This document shows, piece after piece, positions 1 to 7,033 of a DNA stretch of 9,846 nt. The DNA comes from Methyloprofundus sp. (GTDB taxonomy: Bacteria > Pseudomonadota > Gammaproteobacteria > Methylococcales > Methylomonadaceae), in NCBI GenBank assembly GCA_030619185.1, contig JAUXBW010000062.1, positions 1-9,846 on the forward strand, given 5' to 3'. Position numbers and translations under genes: made by a program. Each line of letters begins with the position of its first letter. The stretch's first letter is position 1. The notes beneath the pieces were generated by a model. That model did not search any database. It saw nothing but the letters and a program-made list of their open reading frames with translations, and was not told the origin of the DNA.

Positions 1-59
1 GGGGAGTAGGCTTTAGACTACACCTGAAGCTGTCTTATGTAAGCGAAAGCCTACTCCCC
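1..59. repeat. 14-bp perfect inverted repeat at the window edge
   Basis: GGGGAGTAGGCTTT (1-14) is matched perfectly by AAAGCCTACTCCCC (46-59), with a 31-nt loop between. The structure lies 11 bases past the stop codon of tsaC, so on the minus strand it could form a hairpin at the end of the lgt-tsaC transcript. No T-run can be checked, because the window ends here. A small palindromic mobile repeat is the alternative. The pairing is seen directly; the terminator role is inference. Confidence 0.6.
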
Positions 60-70
60 AGGATTGATCA

Positions 71-631
71 TTACCTGCGTAAACAATGTCCATCTTGTGC
101 GTTGTAAATAGCGGTTGGATTATTCTGCTGAGTTATTGCATTCGGTAAAATAAAAATATCGTCCGTGCTGATTTGTTTGCGTACCTCTACAGCAGTTCGA
201 GCCGGTGCCAGATTACTTATATTGGCACTGGTGGAAACAATAGCTCCACCATAATGAGTACATAACTGCTGTACGACGGGGTGTGCACTGACTCGAACAG
301 CCAGGGATTGATGTGCGCCTTTTAAATAAGCGGGGACCCAGAGTTGCGCCGGAATCACCCAGGTTATAGGGCCTGGCCAACTGGGCATAATACGCTGCAG
401 CATATCGGGGGTAGGGCGAATAAAAGCTTGCAGTTGAGAAAAGTCTGACGCGATCAGAATAAGCCCTTTATGTACTGGGCGTTGTTTGATTTTTAATAAA
501 TCCATCACGGCCGCTTTATTTAAGGGGTCACAGCCTAGGCCATAGACGGCCTCGGTAGGATAAGCAATCAGCCGTCCTTGCTGTAGGGCGCGGCTAGCCA
601 GGCGTATTTTTAAGGGTGAGTAATAGGCCAT
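71..631 (-). CDS. tsaC: Threonylcarbamoyl-AMP synthase TsaC (Sua5/YciO/YrdC family)
   Basis: The enzyme makes threonylcarbamoyl-AMP from threonine, bicarbonate and ATP, the first step of t6A37 modification of ANN-decoding tRNAs in the cytoplasm. Counting from the chosen start (186 aa), the family signatures are YPTEAVYGLGCD (24-35), KQRP followed by KG (49-56), then SLAVRV and the VSTSANIS nucleotide-binding motif. The length fits the short TsaC form (E. coli is 190 aa); there is no C-terminal Sua5 domain. ATG at 631 begins just after the lgt stop. ATG at 643 (190 aa, overlapping lgt by 8 bases) is equally plausible. The frame stays open to 676, but that start would overlap lgt by about 40 bases. 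No clear Shine-Dalgarno sequence separates the options. Overlap or close spacing implies cotranscription with lgt. Confidence 0.93.
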   Translation of the reverse strand: MAYYSPLKIRLASRALQQGRLIAYPTEAVYGLGCDPLNKAAVMDLLKIKQRPVHKGLILIASDFSQLQAFIRPTPDMLQRIMPSWPGPITWVIPAQLWVPAYLKGAHQSLAVRVSAHPVVQQLCTHYGGAIVSTSANISNLAPARTAVEVRKQISTDDIFILPNAITQQNNPTAIYNAQDGHCLRR

Positions 632-635
632 AGCT

Positions 636-1412
636 TTAAGCATGTTTTTGGGCGCGATAAAGGATGTATATCCCAACCAGAATAAAAGGGATACTTAACA
701 TTTGCCCCGTGCTTAGCCAGAAAGTAGTATCGTAGCTGACTAGGCTGTCTTTGTAGTACTCTAATACAAAGCGTGTGCTAAAGATAAGGATTAGAAACCA
801 GGCGCATAGCCGTCCATTAAAGGCCAAAGTTTGACTTTTTTTATACAAATACAATAAAAATAGAAAAATACCCAGATAGCTGCTGGCTTCGTAGAGTTGT
901 ACTGGATGGCGGGGGATAGTGTCTAGCCGCTTGAAAATAACCGCCCAGGGAACATCTGTGGCAGTACCTGCAATTTCCGAATTTAAAAAGTTGCCTATAC
1001 GTACCAGGCAGCCACTTAGAGATGCGGCAATGGCTGCTCTATCCAGAATCCACCAGTAATCAAAGGGAGCTTTGCGCTGATAGATATACAGTGAAATTAA
1101 TACTCCGAATACGCCCCCATGACTGGCTAGGCCACCTTCCCAGATGGCGAAAATTTTGAGTGGTTCAGCTAAGTAGTAGCCAGGGTTATAAAATAAAACA
1201 TGGCCTAGTCTAGCACCTAGCACTGACCCACCTATGCAGTACCAAAGCAGGCGATCGACATCTTCTGTCGTACCTAGTTCGCGCCAGTAAACCCAGTGCA
1301 TAAATAAGTAGTTACTCAGTAAAGCCAAGGCAAACATAGCCCCGTACCAATGAATACGGATGTATTTAAAGCTGGCTAAAACAGGATCAAAGTCCCAGAT
1401 AAGGTAGTCCAT
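636..1412 (-). CDS. lgt: Prolipoprotein diacylglyceryl transferase Lgt
   Basis: This inner-membrane enzyme moves diacylglycerol from phosphatidylglycerol to the lipobox cysteine of prolipoproteins, the first step of bacterial lipoprotein maturation. The 258-aa product is polytopic and opens with the family's FDP...HWYG segment (8-24). It carries GGLASHGG with the conserved His98, RIGNF (Arg138, Asn141) followed by NSE (Glu146), and RHPVQLYEA (168-176). The usual Gly before the Arg of the Lgt signature (GRxGNF) is Val here, a conservative oddity. The frame is open up to an ATG at 1481, but those 23 extra residues are encoded across a palindromic repeat and have no family counterpart. ATG 1412 matches the family N-terminus, though its upstream sequence has no obvious ribosome binding site. 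Confidence 0.95.
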   Translation of the reverse strand: MDYLIWDFDPVLASFKYIRIHWYGAMFALALLSNYLFMHWVYWRELGTTEDVDRLLWYCIGGSVLGARLGHVLFYNPGYYLAEPLKIFAIWEGGLASHGGVFGVLISLYIYQRKAPFDYWWILDRAAIAASLSGCLVRIGNFLNSEIAGTATDVPWAVIFKRLDTIPRHPVQLYEASSYLGIFLFLLYLYKKSQTLAFNGRLCAWFLILIFSTRFVLEYYKDSLVSYDTTFWLSTGQMLSIPFILVGIYILYRAQKHA

Positions 1413-1466
1413 AGCGTGTAGGGTGTATTTTGTTGCATTTGGGTATGGGGTGTTTATTTCTCTCGC

Positions 1467-1485
1467 TCCCATACTCTGCATGGGA
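1467..1485. repeat. Small palindromic repeat, copy 1 (CTCTGC core)
   Basis: TCCCAT (1467-1472) pairs with ATGGGA (1480-1485) around ACTCTGC. The sequence is the reverse-complement relative of the palindrome at 1537-1561, so two copies face opposite ways within 100 bases upstream of lgt. It resembles REP-like hairpins of the form GTTCCCACGCTCTGCGTGGGAAC, which I recall from several bacterial genomes. Its presence argues that the longer lgt reading frame upstream of 1412 is not coding. Confidence 0.55.
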
Positions 1486-1536
1486 ATGCCGTGTGTGATG
1501 TTTGTTAGGTTATAGAATGTGGAGCGGTCCCCTAAG

Positions 1537-1561
1537 GGTTCTCACGCAGAGCATGGGAACC
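1537..1561. repeat. Small palindromic repeat, copy 2 (GCAGAGC core)
   Basis: GGTTCTCACGC (1537-1547) pairs with GCATGGGAACC (1551-1561) across the loop AGA. There are nine Watson-Crick pairs, one G-T wobble and one mismatch. It lies between the DUF302 gene and lgt. Just beyond it, CTCTGTG occurs twice 18 bases apart (1568-1574 and 1586-1592), part of a second low-complexity motif. No downstream T-run supports a terminator, so a REP-like repeat is the better reading. Confidence 0.6.
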
Positions 1562-1603
1562 AGAAAACTCTGTGTTCTCAGTGCCCTCTGTGGTAAATGG
1601 CCT

Positions 1604-2080
1604 TTATTGTTCCGCAGCAAAATCAACAATCTCTTTTAGCATGTGGTTCATCTTTTGTGCAAAAGCATTAAGTGCTGGATTATCAGTATCTGTAGGCATT
1701 AAGTGTGTGCGTATAATGGTTTTTCCATTATATTCATAAGTGACAATATTGCATGGCATAAAGCGTACTGCGTGGGGCGACATAAGTAGTAGTGTTTTCG
1801 CATGCGTCAGGTTGCAAAATTGCAAGGTATCGTAATCCGGGAAATCTTTTGTGCCTCGGTCTCGAATTACCTTGCCTACCCGGCTGTGCCCGGTGATTCT
1901 AAAATTGTGCTCTGAAATTGCAATTTCTAATTCTGCTAGTACATCTGCATAAGGCTTTTCAGTTTCTGTCTGATAAAAAGGGACAAATTCACCTTTAGGT
2001 ATTTGTGCGCAGCCATTGAATACAAACAGGCTTAAAATGATAACGAGGTAAAGGTGCTTTTTTGTGCTTAATGATGCCAT
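1604..2080 (-). CDS. DUF302-domain lipoprotein
   Basis: This is a predicted exported lipoprotein of 158 aa carrying a DUF302 domain, whose biochemical role is unknown. From ATG 2080 the N-terminus has a basic stretch (KKH), a hydrophobic core (LYLVIILSLFVF) and a lipobox-like FNGC with Cys24. Alanine after the Cys would favour outer-membrane sorting. Asn before Gly is atypical for a lipobox. The mature part shows the DUF302 pattern: an early amphipathic helix (YADVLAELEIAISEHNF), FCNLTHAKTLL, and the hallmark PHAVRFMPCNIVTYE followed by a short strand region. An in-frame ATG at 2095 would add five residues; neither start has a good Shine-Dalgarno. It reads in the same direction as lgt but sits 190 bases upstream with repeats between, so it is probably a separate unit. 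Confidence 0.8.
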   Translation of the reverse strand: MASLSTKKHLYLVIILSLFVFNGCAQIPKGEFVPFYQTETEKPYADVLAELEIAISEHNFRITGHSRVGKVIRDRGTKDFPDYDTLQFCNLTHAKTLLLMSPHAVRFMPCNIVTYEYNGKTIIRTHLMPTDTDNPALNAFAQKMNHMLKEIVDFAAEQ

Positions 2081-2095
2081 GATTAATTTTAGCAT

Positions 2096-2420
2096 TTGTA
2101 TGGAAACAAACCCAGATAACAGATGTTATTCAATTTAGGAAAGGTGTACTGTGGTAAAATCCACTTATTAAAATTCTTGTACCGTAGGAACGCGCACGAC
2201 ATAACATGAGCAATTTTGGGGGCGCGGATCTTTAGTCCATCTTTATCAGTGTGGCAACAGTTATGTAGCTTGCTATGCGCCAGTTGCTACACCACTAAAG
2301 ACAATCAAAAAACCCTACCCAATATTGGACGGTTATTTATTTCCAGCTTCCTTAGCCCAGTTTAAGTGCCCCCGGAACGCAGGGCATTCCTCATCCTACG
2401 CAACTTATTGTAAACACGAT
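2096..2420. other. Divergent intergenic region between the DUF302 gene and the P450
   Basis: These 325 bases separate two divergent genes and must hold promoters for both, although I cannot pick out convincing -35/-10 pairs. Most of the space is repeat-derived: a half-copy of the AACGCGCA palindrome family (2184-2300), and a short hairpin GGAACGC (2374-2380) with GCATTCC (2384-2390) that shares an ACGCAG-GCAT core with the repeat at 1537. A plus-strand frame is open from a TTG at 2325 into the P450, but it crosses this hairpin and does not resemble P450 sequence, so I treat it as leader. Confidence 0.6.
2184..2300. repeat. Degenerate copy of the AACGCGCA palindromic repeat family
   Basis: The left end reads TAGGAACGCGCACGACATAA (from 2185), close to the terminus of the element at 8825 (TTAGGTAACGCGCAATAAAT). 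An inner palindrome follows: CTTTATCAGTGTGGCAAC (2241-2258) pairs imperfectly with GTTGCTACACCACTAAAG (2283-2300), around a central TAGCTTGCTA. Read in reverse, that centre matches the TAGCAAGCTA centre of the 8825 element. No matching right terminus is visible, so the copy looks truncated or decayed. Whether it affects P450 expression is unknown. Confidence 0.55.
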
Positions 2421-3731
2421 ATGTCTGAATCTAGCGCATTAAAATTACCTCCTGGTGAGGGTATCATCATTGACTATCATCAACTTGAGAGCGTTTTAGC
2501 CAGGCTTGAGGGTTTAATAGAAACAAACGGTAATGTGTTTAAGGCCAAATTTCCTGATCAGGACAGCTGGGTCTACAATATTTGTGATCCGGAGATGGCA
2601 AAACATATTTTGGTCAGCAATTACAAAAATTATAAAAAGGGCGTAGGCATTAAGCAGATTAATGTTTTATTAGGCCGGGGTATTATTGTTAGTGAAGGAG
2701 ATTTATGGAAGCGTCAACGCAAAATGATGCAACCATTATTCAGTAATAAATTGCTTAGCCATCAGTTACCGCTCATGATTAGCTGTGCTGATAAGTTACT
2801 CGCCAGCTGGGATGATGATATCAAAGCGGGCAAGCCTATTAATATGACTGAGTCGATGAGTCAGACGGCACTGGATTTTATTTTACATGCCTTGTTTAGT
2901 GAAGATTTAGATCGCATTATAGAAGAAACGGGTGAGAACCCTTTTCTGATGGTGACGGATGATTCGGCCAGAGATTTATTGTTTGCCCGGCGCTTTCGCC
3001 AGTTGACCCACCTGGTAAACGATATGATGCAACGCCGCCGTGCTGAAAATCGTCAGCCTTATGATTTACTCACCATGGTGATGAACGCTACAGAAAAACG
3101 TAGTGGTGAGGCTATGCCTGAAAAGTTACAAATCGATGAAATTCTTACTCTGATTATTGCCGGACATGAAACGACGGCGAGTGTCTTAAACTGGACCTGG
3201 TATTTGCTTGCGCAACATACAGATATTCAGCAACAGGTCTGGGCAGAAAGCCAGCAGCATGTTGGGGCGGAGGGTATGCCAGGTATGGAAGAGATAGCGC
3301 AACTTACGCTGACCCGGCAGGTTCTGGATGAGTCTATGCGCTTATATCCACCCGTCTGGGTGTTGACCAGACAGGCTTTGGCCGATGATCATTTTAATGG
3401 CATAGATATTCCTGCAGGCACGGACATTCTTATTCCTCCTTATCTGATGCATCGCAATCCTGCCTATTGGCCTGAGCCTGAAAAATTTGATCCGCAGCGT
3501 TTTAGCCCCGATAATATAAAAAAACAACATGTCGGTGCCTATCTGCCTTTTGCGATTGGTCCCAGGCGGTGTATTGGCGACAGCATGGCTATTCAGGAAA
3601 TGGCGGTACATATAGGTCGAATTATCCAAAAAGTCCACTTTGAATTACTACCCGATCAGACAATTGAACTGGAACCTTTGGTTAATCTAAGGCCAAAGAA
3701 AGATATTTTTTTACAAGCAATATATAGATAG
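2421..3731 (+). CDS. Cytochrome P450
   Basis: This is a soluble bacterial cytochrome P450 monooxygenase of 436 aa. All landmark motifs are intact: I-helix AGHETT (247-252) with the acid-alcohol pair for oxygen activation, K-helix ExxR as ESMR (304-307), a meander region (PEKFDPQRF), and the heme loop FAIGPRRCIG (377-386) with Cys384 as iron ligand. No membrane anchor or fused reductase is present, so electrons must come from a ferredoxin system encoded elsewhere. ATG 2421 gives a normal P450 N-terminus; an upstream in-frame TTG at 2325 would add 32 unrelated residues over a repeat. Five bases separate its stop from the acyl-AMP ligase start, so the two are surely cotranscribed. A fatty acid or carrier-bound acyl chain is therefore the likely substrate, an inference from context. 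Confidence 0.95.
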   Translation: MSESSALKLPPGEGIIIDYHQLESVLARLEGLIETNGNVFKAKFPDQDSWVYNICDPEMAKHILVSNYKNYKKGVGIKQINVLLGRGIIVSEGDLWKRQRKMMQPLFSNKLLSHQLPLMISCADKLLASWDDDIKAGKPINMTESMSQTALDFILHALFSEDLDRIIEETGENPFLMVTDDSARDLLFARRFRQLTHLVNDMMQRRRAENRQPYDLLTMVMNATEKRSGEAMPEKLQIDEILTLIIAGHETTASVLNWTWYLLAQHTDIQQQVWAESQQHVGAEGMPGMEEIAQLTLTRQVLDESMRLYPPVWVLTRQALADDHFNGIDIPAGTDILIPPYLMHRNPAYWPEPEKFDPQRFSPDNIKKQHVGAYLPFAIGPRRCIGDSMAIQEMAVHIGRIIQKVHFELLPDQTIELEPLVNLRPKKDIFLQAIYR

Positions 3732-3736
3732 ATTAC

Positions 3737-5704
3737 ATGAGCAAAACATCATTTCCCGGCACGCTAACTGAAGCCCTACAACACACTGCGAAAGGTAATA
3801 AAAGTATTACCTACATTAAGGCCAAAAACGATGAACTGACGGTCAGTTATGCAGAGTTGTATGACCGTGCCTTACATCTGTTATATCAATTACAGCAGGC
3901 AGGGGTAAAGCAAGGGGATGAACTGATACTATTGGCAGAAAGTAATGAGCAGTTTGTTGATGTGTTCTGGGCGGCTATGTTGGGTGGGATTATTGCCGTG
4001 CCACTTAATGCGGCTAGTCAGAATACGGCACATAAAAGAGTGCTCTCGGTTTTTCAGAAATTAGATAAGCCATTTATCTGGACATCCACAACTGCATTGC
4101 AAGCACTATTGCAGTATGCAGATGATCAGCAATTAGGCGCGTTAAAATCAGAGCTACAACAACAGGCACTACTGGCTGAGCTATTACTGCCGGATGGAAA
4201 CCAGGCGCATGTGGCGAGTATTGCAGCACAAGATACCGCCTTTATTCAGTTTTCTTCAGGTTCAACGGGAGAGCCTAAGGGCGTGGTACTTTCGCATCAT
4301 AATTTAATGAGCAATATTCGTTCAATCCTGCACGGTAGTGGAGCAACAGAGGATGATGTGAGTTTAAGCTGGATGCCATTAACGCATGATATGGGGATCA
4401 TAGGCTTTCATTTATCACCGTTGGTACTCAATACGGATGTTTATTTAATGTCGCCGGAGTTATTTGTACGTAGACCTAATTTATGGCTGGAAAAGCTCAG
4501 TGAGAAAAAAGCCACTGTTTCTGCATCACCTAATTTTGGCTACCAGCATATTTTAAAATATTTTAAACCTGAAAAGCAGGCGCACCTTGATCTATCTGCA
4601 TTGCGTTTGATTTTTAATGGCGCAGAGCAAATCTCTGCCGCACTGTGCCGTGAATTCAACCAAAGCTTAAAGCCTTTCGGTTTTAAAAATACGGTTATTT
4701 TTCCTGTTTATGGTTTAGCGGAGGCTTCACTTGCCGCAGCTTTTACGCAGCCTACTGATCCCGTGCAATCTATTTTTATAAGTCGCCAGCAGATGCAACT
4801 GGGTGATAATATTATTGTTTCCTCTGCCGAACAGGCAGATAGTCTGGAAATGGTGCTGTTAGGGACACCGGTAAGTGATACTGGGCTTATTATCGCTAAT
4901 AATGCAGGTCAGGAATTAGCGGAACTTACTCTAGGACATGTTTTAATTCGGGGTGATAATGTAACACAAGGTTATTATGATGATCCAGAGCTCACTGCGC
5001 AAACTATAAATGTAGAAGGCTGGCTGGATACCGGGGATATTGGCTTTATCTATCAACAACAATTAGTTTTGACTGGACGCTTTAAAGACCTGATTATTGT
5101 CAATGGGCAGAATTACCATGCGCATGATTTAGAGCAAATATGTGCAGCACTTCCTGAGATAGGGGATCAAAAAGTGGCGGCTTGTACCATACCTGGCAAT
5201 AACGGCGAGGCACTTGCTGTGTTTGTAAGTTATAAAGGGGAGCTAAAAGAGTTTGTGCCAATAATTAATGCCATTCGTGCGGCTTTAGCGAAAGATGCAG
5301 GTATTGAAGTGGCTGAGGTCATTCCGGTTTCCGCATTCCCTAAAACAACCAGTGGTAAAGTACAGCGCTTTAACCTGTCCAATCAATTTATTGCGGGAGA
5401 ATACGCGGCAACGATTGCTCAACTCATGCAATTATCCGCACCGGAGCCGAGTGAGAATACTAGTGAGGCTAATTCTATAGAGCAACAGTTGCTGTTGATT
5501 TGTAAAGAAGTCATTCCCGAGCGTGATATTGCCCCGAGTGATGACTTATTTGAAATCGGCATTAGTTCGCTGTCTTTAACACAAATTCACGAACGCCTGG
5601 ATCAGCTTTTTCCTGACCAGATTGAGCTAACTGATTTATTTGATTATCCAAGTATTAGTGCTCTGGCAAGCTTTCTTGAGCACAACGCCTCTACACAGGA
5701 TTAA
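3737..5704 (+). CDS. Fatty acyl-AMP ligase with C-terminal acyl carrier domain
   Basis: The protein (655 aa) is an ANL-superfamily adenylating enzyme fused to a carrier domain. The adenylation part has the P-loop SSGSTGEPKG (173-182), the FAAL-like SWMPLTHDMGIIGFH, SPNFGY, the A5-like YGLAEASLAAAF, GDIG, LTGRFKD with Arg448, and the C-terminal lysine loop TTSGKVQR with Lys541. Spacing and motif wording fit fatty acyl-AMP ligases rather than CoA ligases. The last 75 residues form an acyl/peptidyl carrier domain with DLFEIGISSLS, in which Ser611 is the expected phosphopantetheine site. It should activate a free fatty acid with ATP and load it on its own carrier. It lies between the P450 and an acyltransferase whose start is 2 bases past its stop. 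No condensation, ketosynthase or thioesterase gene is in view, so loading for transfer is more likely than chain building. Confidence 0.92.
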   Translation: MSKTSFPGTLTEALQHTAKGNKSITYIKAKNDELTVSYAELYDRALHLLYQLQQAGVKQGDELILLAESNEQFVDVFWAAMLGGIIAVPLNAASQNTAHKRVLSVFQKLDKPFIWTSTTALQALLQYADDQQLGALKSELQQQALLAELLLPDGNQAHVASIAAQDTAFIQFSSGSTGEPKGVVLSHHNLMSNIRSILHGSGATEDDVSLSWMPLTHDMGIIGFHLSPLVLNTDVYLMSPELFVRRPNLWLEKLSEKKATVSASPNFGYQHILKYFKPEKQAHLDLSALRLIFNGAEQISAALCREFNQSLKPFGFKNTVIFPVYGLAEASLAAAFTQPTDPVQSIFISRQQMQLGDNIIVSSAEQADSLEMVLLGTPVSDTGLIIANNAGQELAELTLGHVLIRGDNVTQGYYDDPELTAQTINVEGWLDTGDIGFIYQQQLVLTGRFKDLIIVNGQNYHAHDLEQICAALPEIGDQKVAACTIPGNNGEALAVFVSYKGELKEFVPIINAIRAALAKDAGIEVAEVIPVSAFPKTTSGKVQRFNLSNQFIAGEYAATIAQLMQLSAPEPSENTSEANSIEQQLLLICKEVIPERDIAPSDDLFEIGISSLSLTQIHERLDQLFPDQIELTDLFDYPSISALASFLEHNASTQD

Positions 5705-5706
5705 TT

Positions 5707-6393
5707 GTGAAATCATTAGTAAATACATTCTTAATGAACACACTGGCACCTACTTTAATTTACATTTACGTCACATTACTACGTAAAACCTGCAAAGTTC
5801 ATATTACAGGTATTGAGCAATTACAAACCTATATAGATGCACAACAAGCTATGCTGCCGTGCTATTGGCATCAGCAAATGACCTTTGCCATCGACTTTTT
5901 GTTAAGGCTTAGTCAGCAGGGTGTTCAAGCAAGTGTTCTGGTAAGTCCTTCTAAAGACGGTGATATAGGCACTGCGGTATTAAAAAAACTGGGAGTAGGG
6001 GTGCTACGCGGCTCTGCTAACCGAACGGGAGCGTTGGCATTACGTGATGTTTACCTGACTGTTAGTAAAGAAAAGTGCAGTGTCGGTGCGGCAGTAGATG
6101 GATCTTCGGGACCGGCTCGTAAAGCGAAAGTGGGTGCAGTCACCTTGGCCCAGCTGAGTGGTGCGCCGATTATCCCGATTGCTAATGCCTGTAATCGTAA
6201 GGTCTACTTGAATGGCTGGGATAACTTCTTTCTCCCTTTGCCTTTTAGCACGGTGCATATTTTAATTGGCCAGCCGATTGAGGTTGGCAAGCGCGTTTCC
6301 ATCGAGCAAATTACTGAATTTCAACAGCAATTAACTGACCAGCTTAACCAGCTAAGTATCAAAGCCGAACAGTTGTTTGATTGTAATTTATAG
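5707..6393 (+). CDS. DUF374-type lysophospholipid acyltransferase-like protein
   Basis: This 228-aa protein matches the DUF374 branch of the glycerophospholipid/lipid A acyltransferase superfamily. The N-terminus is a probable membrane anchor (about 7-25). The family blocks follow in order: YWHQQ (53-57, His55 as the presumed catalytic base), SPSKDGD (80-86), RGSANRTGALALR (101-113), VDGSSGPARKAKVGAVTLAQ (130-149), NGWDNFFLPLPF (169-180) and IGQPI. Family members usually have DGPRGP where this one has DGSSGP, so one conserved region is altered. It starts with GTG two bases after the ligase stop, implying translational coupling. The natural inference is that it moves the acyl chain from the upstream carrier protein to an acceptor at the inner membrane. 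The acceptor (lysolipid, sugar lipid or other) is unknown. Confidence 0.85.
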   Translation: MKSLVNTFLMNTLAPTLIYIYVTLLRKTCKVHITGIEQLQTYIDAQQAMLPCYWHQQMTFAIDFLLRLSQQGVQASVLVSPSKDGDIGTAVLKKLGVGVLRGSANRTGALALRDVYLTVSKEKCSVGAAVDGSSGPARKAKVGAVTLAQLSGAPIIPIANACNRKVYLNGWDNFFLPLPFSTVHILIGQPIEVGKRVSIEQITEFQQQLTDQLNQLSIKAEQLFDCNL

Positions 6394-6436
6394 TTTTTGT
6401 TATTCTTCTTTCACTTTATAAATTAAAAATCCAAAT

Positions 6437-6766
6437 ATGTTGTTTATAATCATCTTGTTGGTTGTCTTTGTACTTATTCTTGCCCTGGATTTAGGCTTGA
6501 GTATTGGTGTTGCTTTTTTACTCACCTGGCTGTATCCAGCTATTTCTTTTGCAACAGCCGTTGTGATCGGTGCTATTTCTAGTAGTTTTTCGATTTATTT
6601 TTTTGTGAAATTAGTGGTGTATGCGATGGATCGAGAAATGGATGGTTTAGAAAGAAAAATTATTATTGGAGAGGGATACGATGAAGACTTCGAGGATGAG
6701 GAGGAATATCTCATTAGTCCTGCCCTACCTCCACAAAGAAAAAGAAGAGGAAAACGTAAGCATTAA
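6437..6766 (+). CDS. Small two-helix membrane protein with charged C-terminal tail
   Basis: I do not recognise this 109-aa protein. Residues 2-33 and about 37-63 are strongly hydrophobic and would form two transmembrane helices. They are followed by a cytosolic-type linker (MDREMDGLERK), an acidic patch YDEDFEDEEEY (81-91) and a basic end RKRRGKRKH (101-109). The juxtaposed acidic and basic stretches suggest an electrostatic or protein-binding tail. It begins 43 bases after the acyltransferase in the same direction, with no terminator visible between, so it may be the last gene of the P450 cluster. No Shine-Dalgarno is evident before the ATG. An overlapping frame at 6666-6851 is a shadow. Confidence 0.7.
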   Translation: MLFIIILLVVFVLILALDLGLSIGVAFLLTWLYPAISFATAVVIGAISSSFSIYFFVKLVVYAMDREMDGLERKIIIGEGYDEDFEDEEEYLISPALPPQRKRRGKRKH

Positions 6767-6779
6767 ATTATCTTACCTA

Positions 6780-6826
6780 AGGAACGCGCACGGAATAAGT
6801 TGTCGAAGTTATTCCGGCACGTTCCT
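6780..6826. repeat. Compact palindrome of the AACGCGCA family
   Basis: AGGAACG (6780-6786) pairs with CGTTCCT (6820-6826), and CGGAATAA (6791-6798) pairs with TTATTCCG (6809-6816), leaving a 10-nt loop and a small asymmetric bulge. The left arm AGGAACGCGCACG is shared with the sequence at 2186-2198 and resembles the termini of the element at 8825. It could serve as a terminator after the small membrane protein, but the nearest T-run is about 15 bases beyond the stem, so a mobile palindromic repeat is the simpler reading. Confidence 0.7.
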
Positions 6827-6931
6827 AAGTTCATGTTTCGATTTTTTATAGTATTAATAAGTCAGGGTGTTTGATGAGGGGCGTTTCCAAGCTCACTCAT
6901 TAAAGAACGACACGATACACTTTTATATTAT

Positions 6932-7033
6932 CTAGTACAGCACCCCTTAAATTAATAATACAAAAAAGCATCATAACCAATTGTTTTTAATTGGTTAGAA
7001 ATCTTATTACATACTTCGGGGTAGCTGTACTAG
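6932..7033. repeat. Nested inverted repeat upstream of mobA
   Basis: CTAGTACAGCACCCC (6932-6946) pairs with GGGGTAGCTGTACTAG (7018-7033), with a single bulged base. Inside it a second perfect stem, TAACCAATT (6974-6982) with AATTGGTTA (6989-6997), closes on a 6-nt loop. CCTTTTTT (7039-7046) follows shortly after the outer stem. If transcribed, this could be a structured leader or terminator ahead of mobA; if not, it is a palindromic mobile repeat. I do not recognise the conserved sequence of the known Moco riboswitch in it. Confidence 0.6.

Noticed and set aside
2325..2420. Upstream extension of the P450 from a TTG
   Set aside because: The 32 extra residues cover a palindromic repeat and do not look like a P450 N-terminus; ATG 2421 gives the normal length.
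3342..3638. Minus-strand open frame of 98 codons inside the P450 gene
   Set aside because: It lies opposite the heme-binding half of a clear P450, has no recognisable motifs and no ribosome binding site; it is an antisense shadow.
5295..5480. Short plus-strand frame inside the acyl-AMP ligase gene
   Set aside because: It overlaps the C-terminal adenylation subdomain in another frame and resembles nothing.
6040..6258. Minus-strand open frame of 72 codons inside the acyltransferase gene
   Set aside because: It is antisense to conserved DUF374 motifs, with an Arg-rich, non-protein-like composition.
6666..6851. Plus-strand frame overlapping the end of the 109-aa membrane protein
   Set aside because: It runs through the AACGCGCA hairpin and has no family features, so it is a shadow frame.
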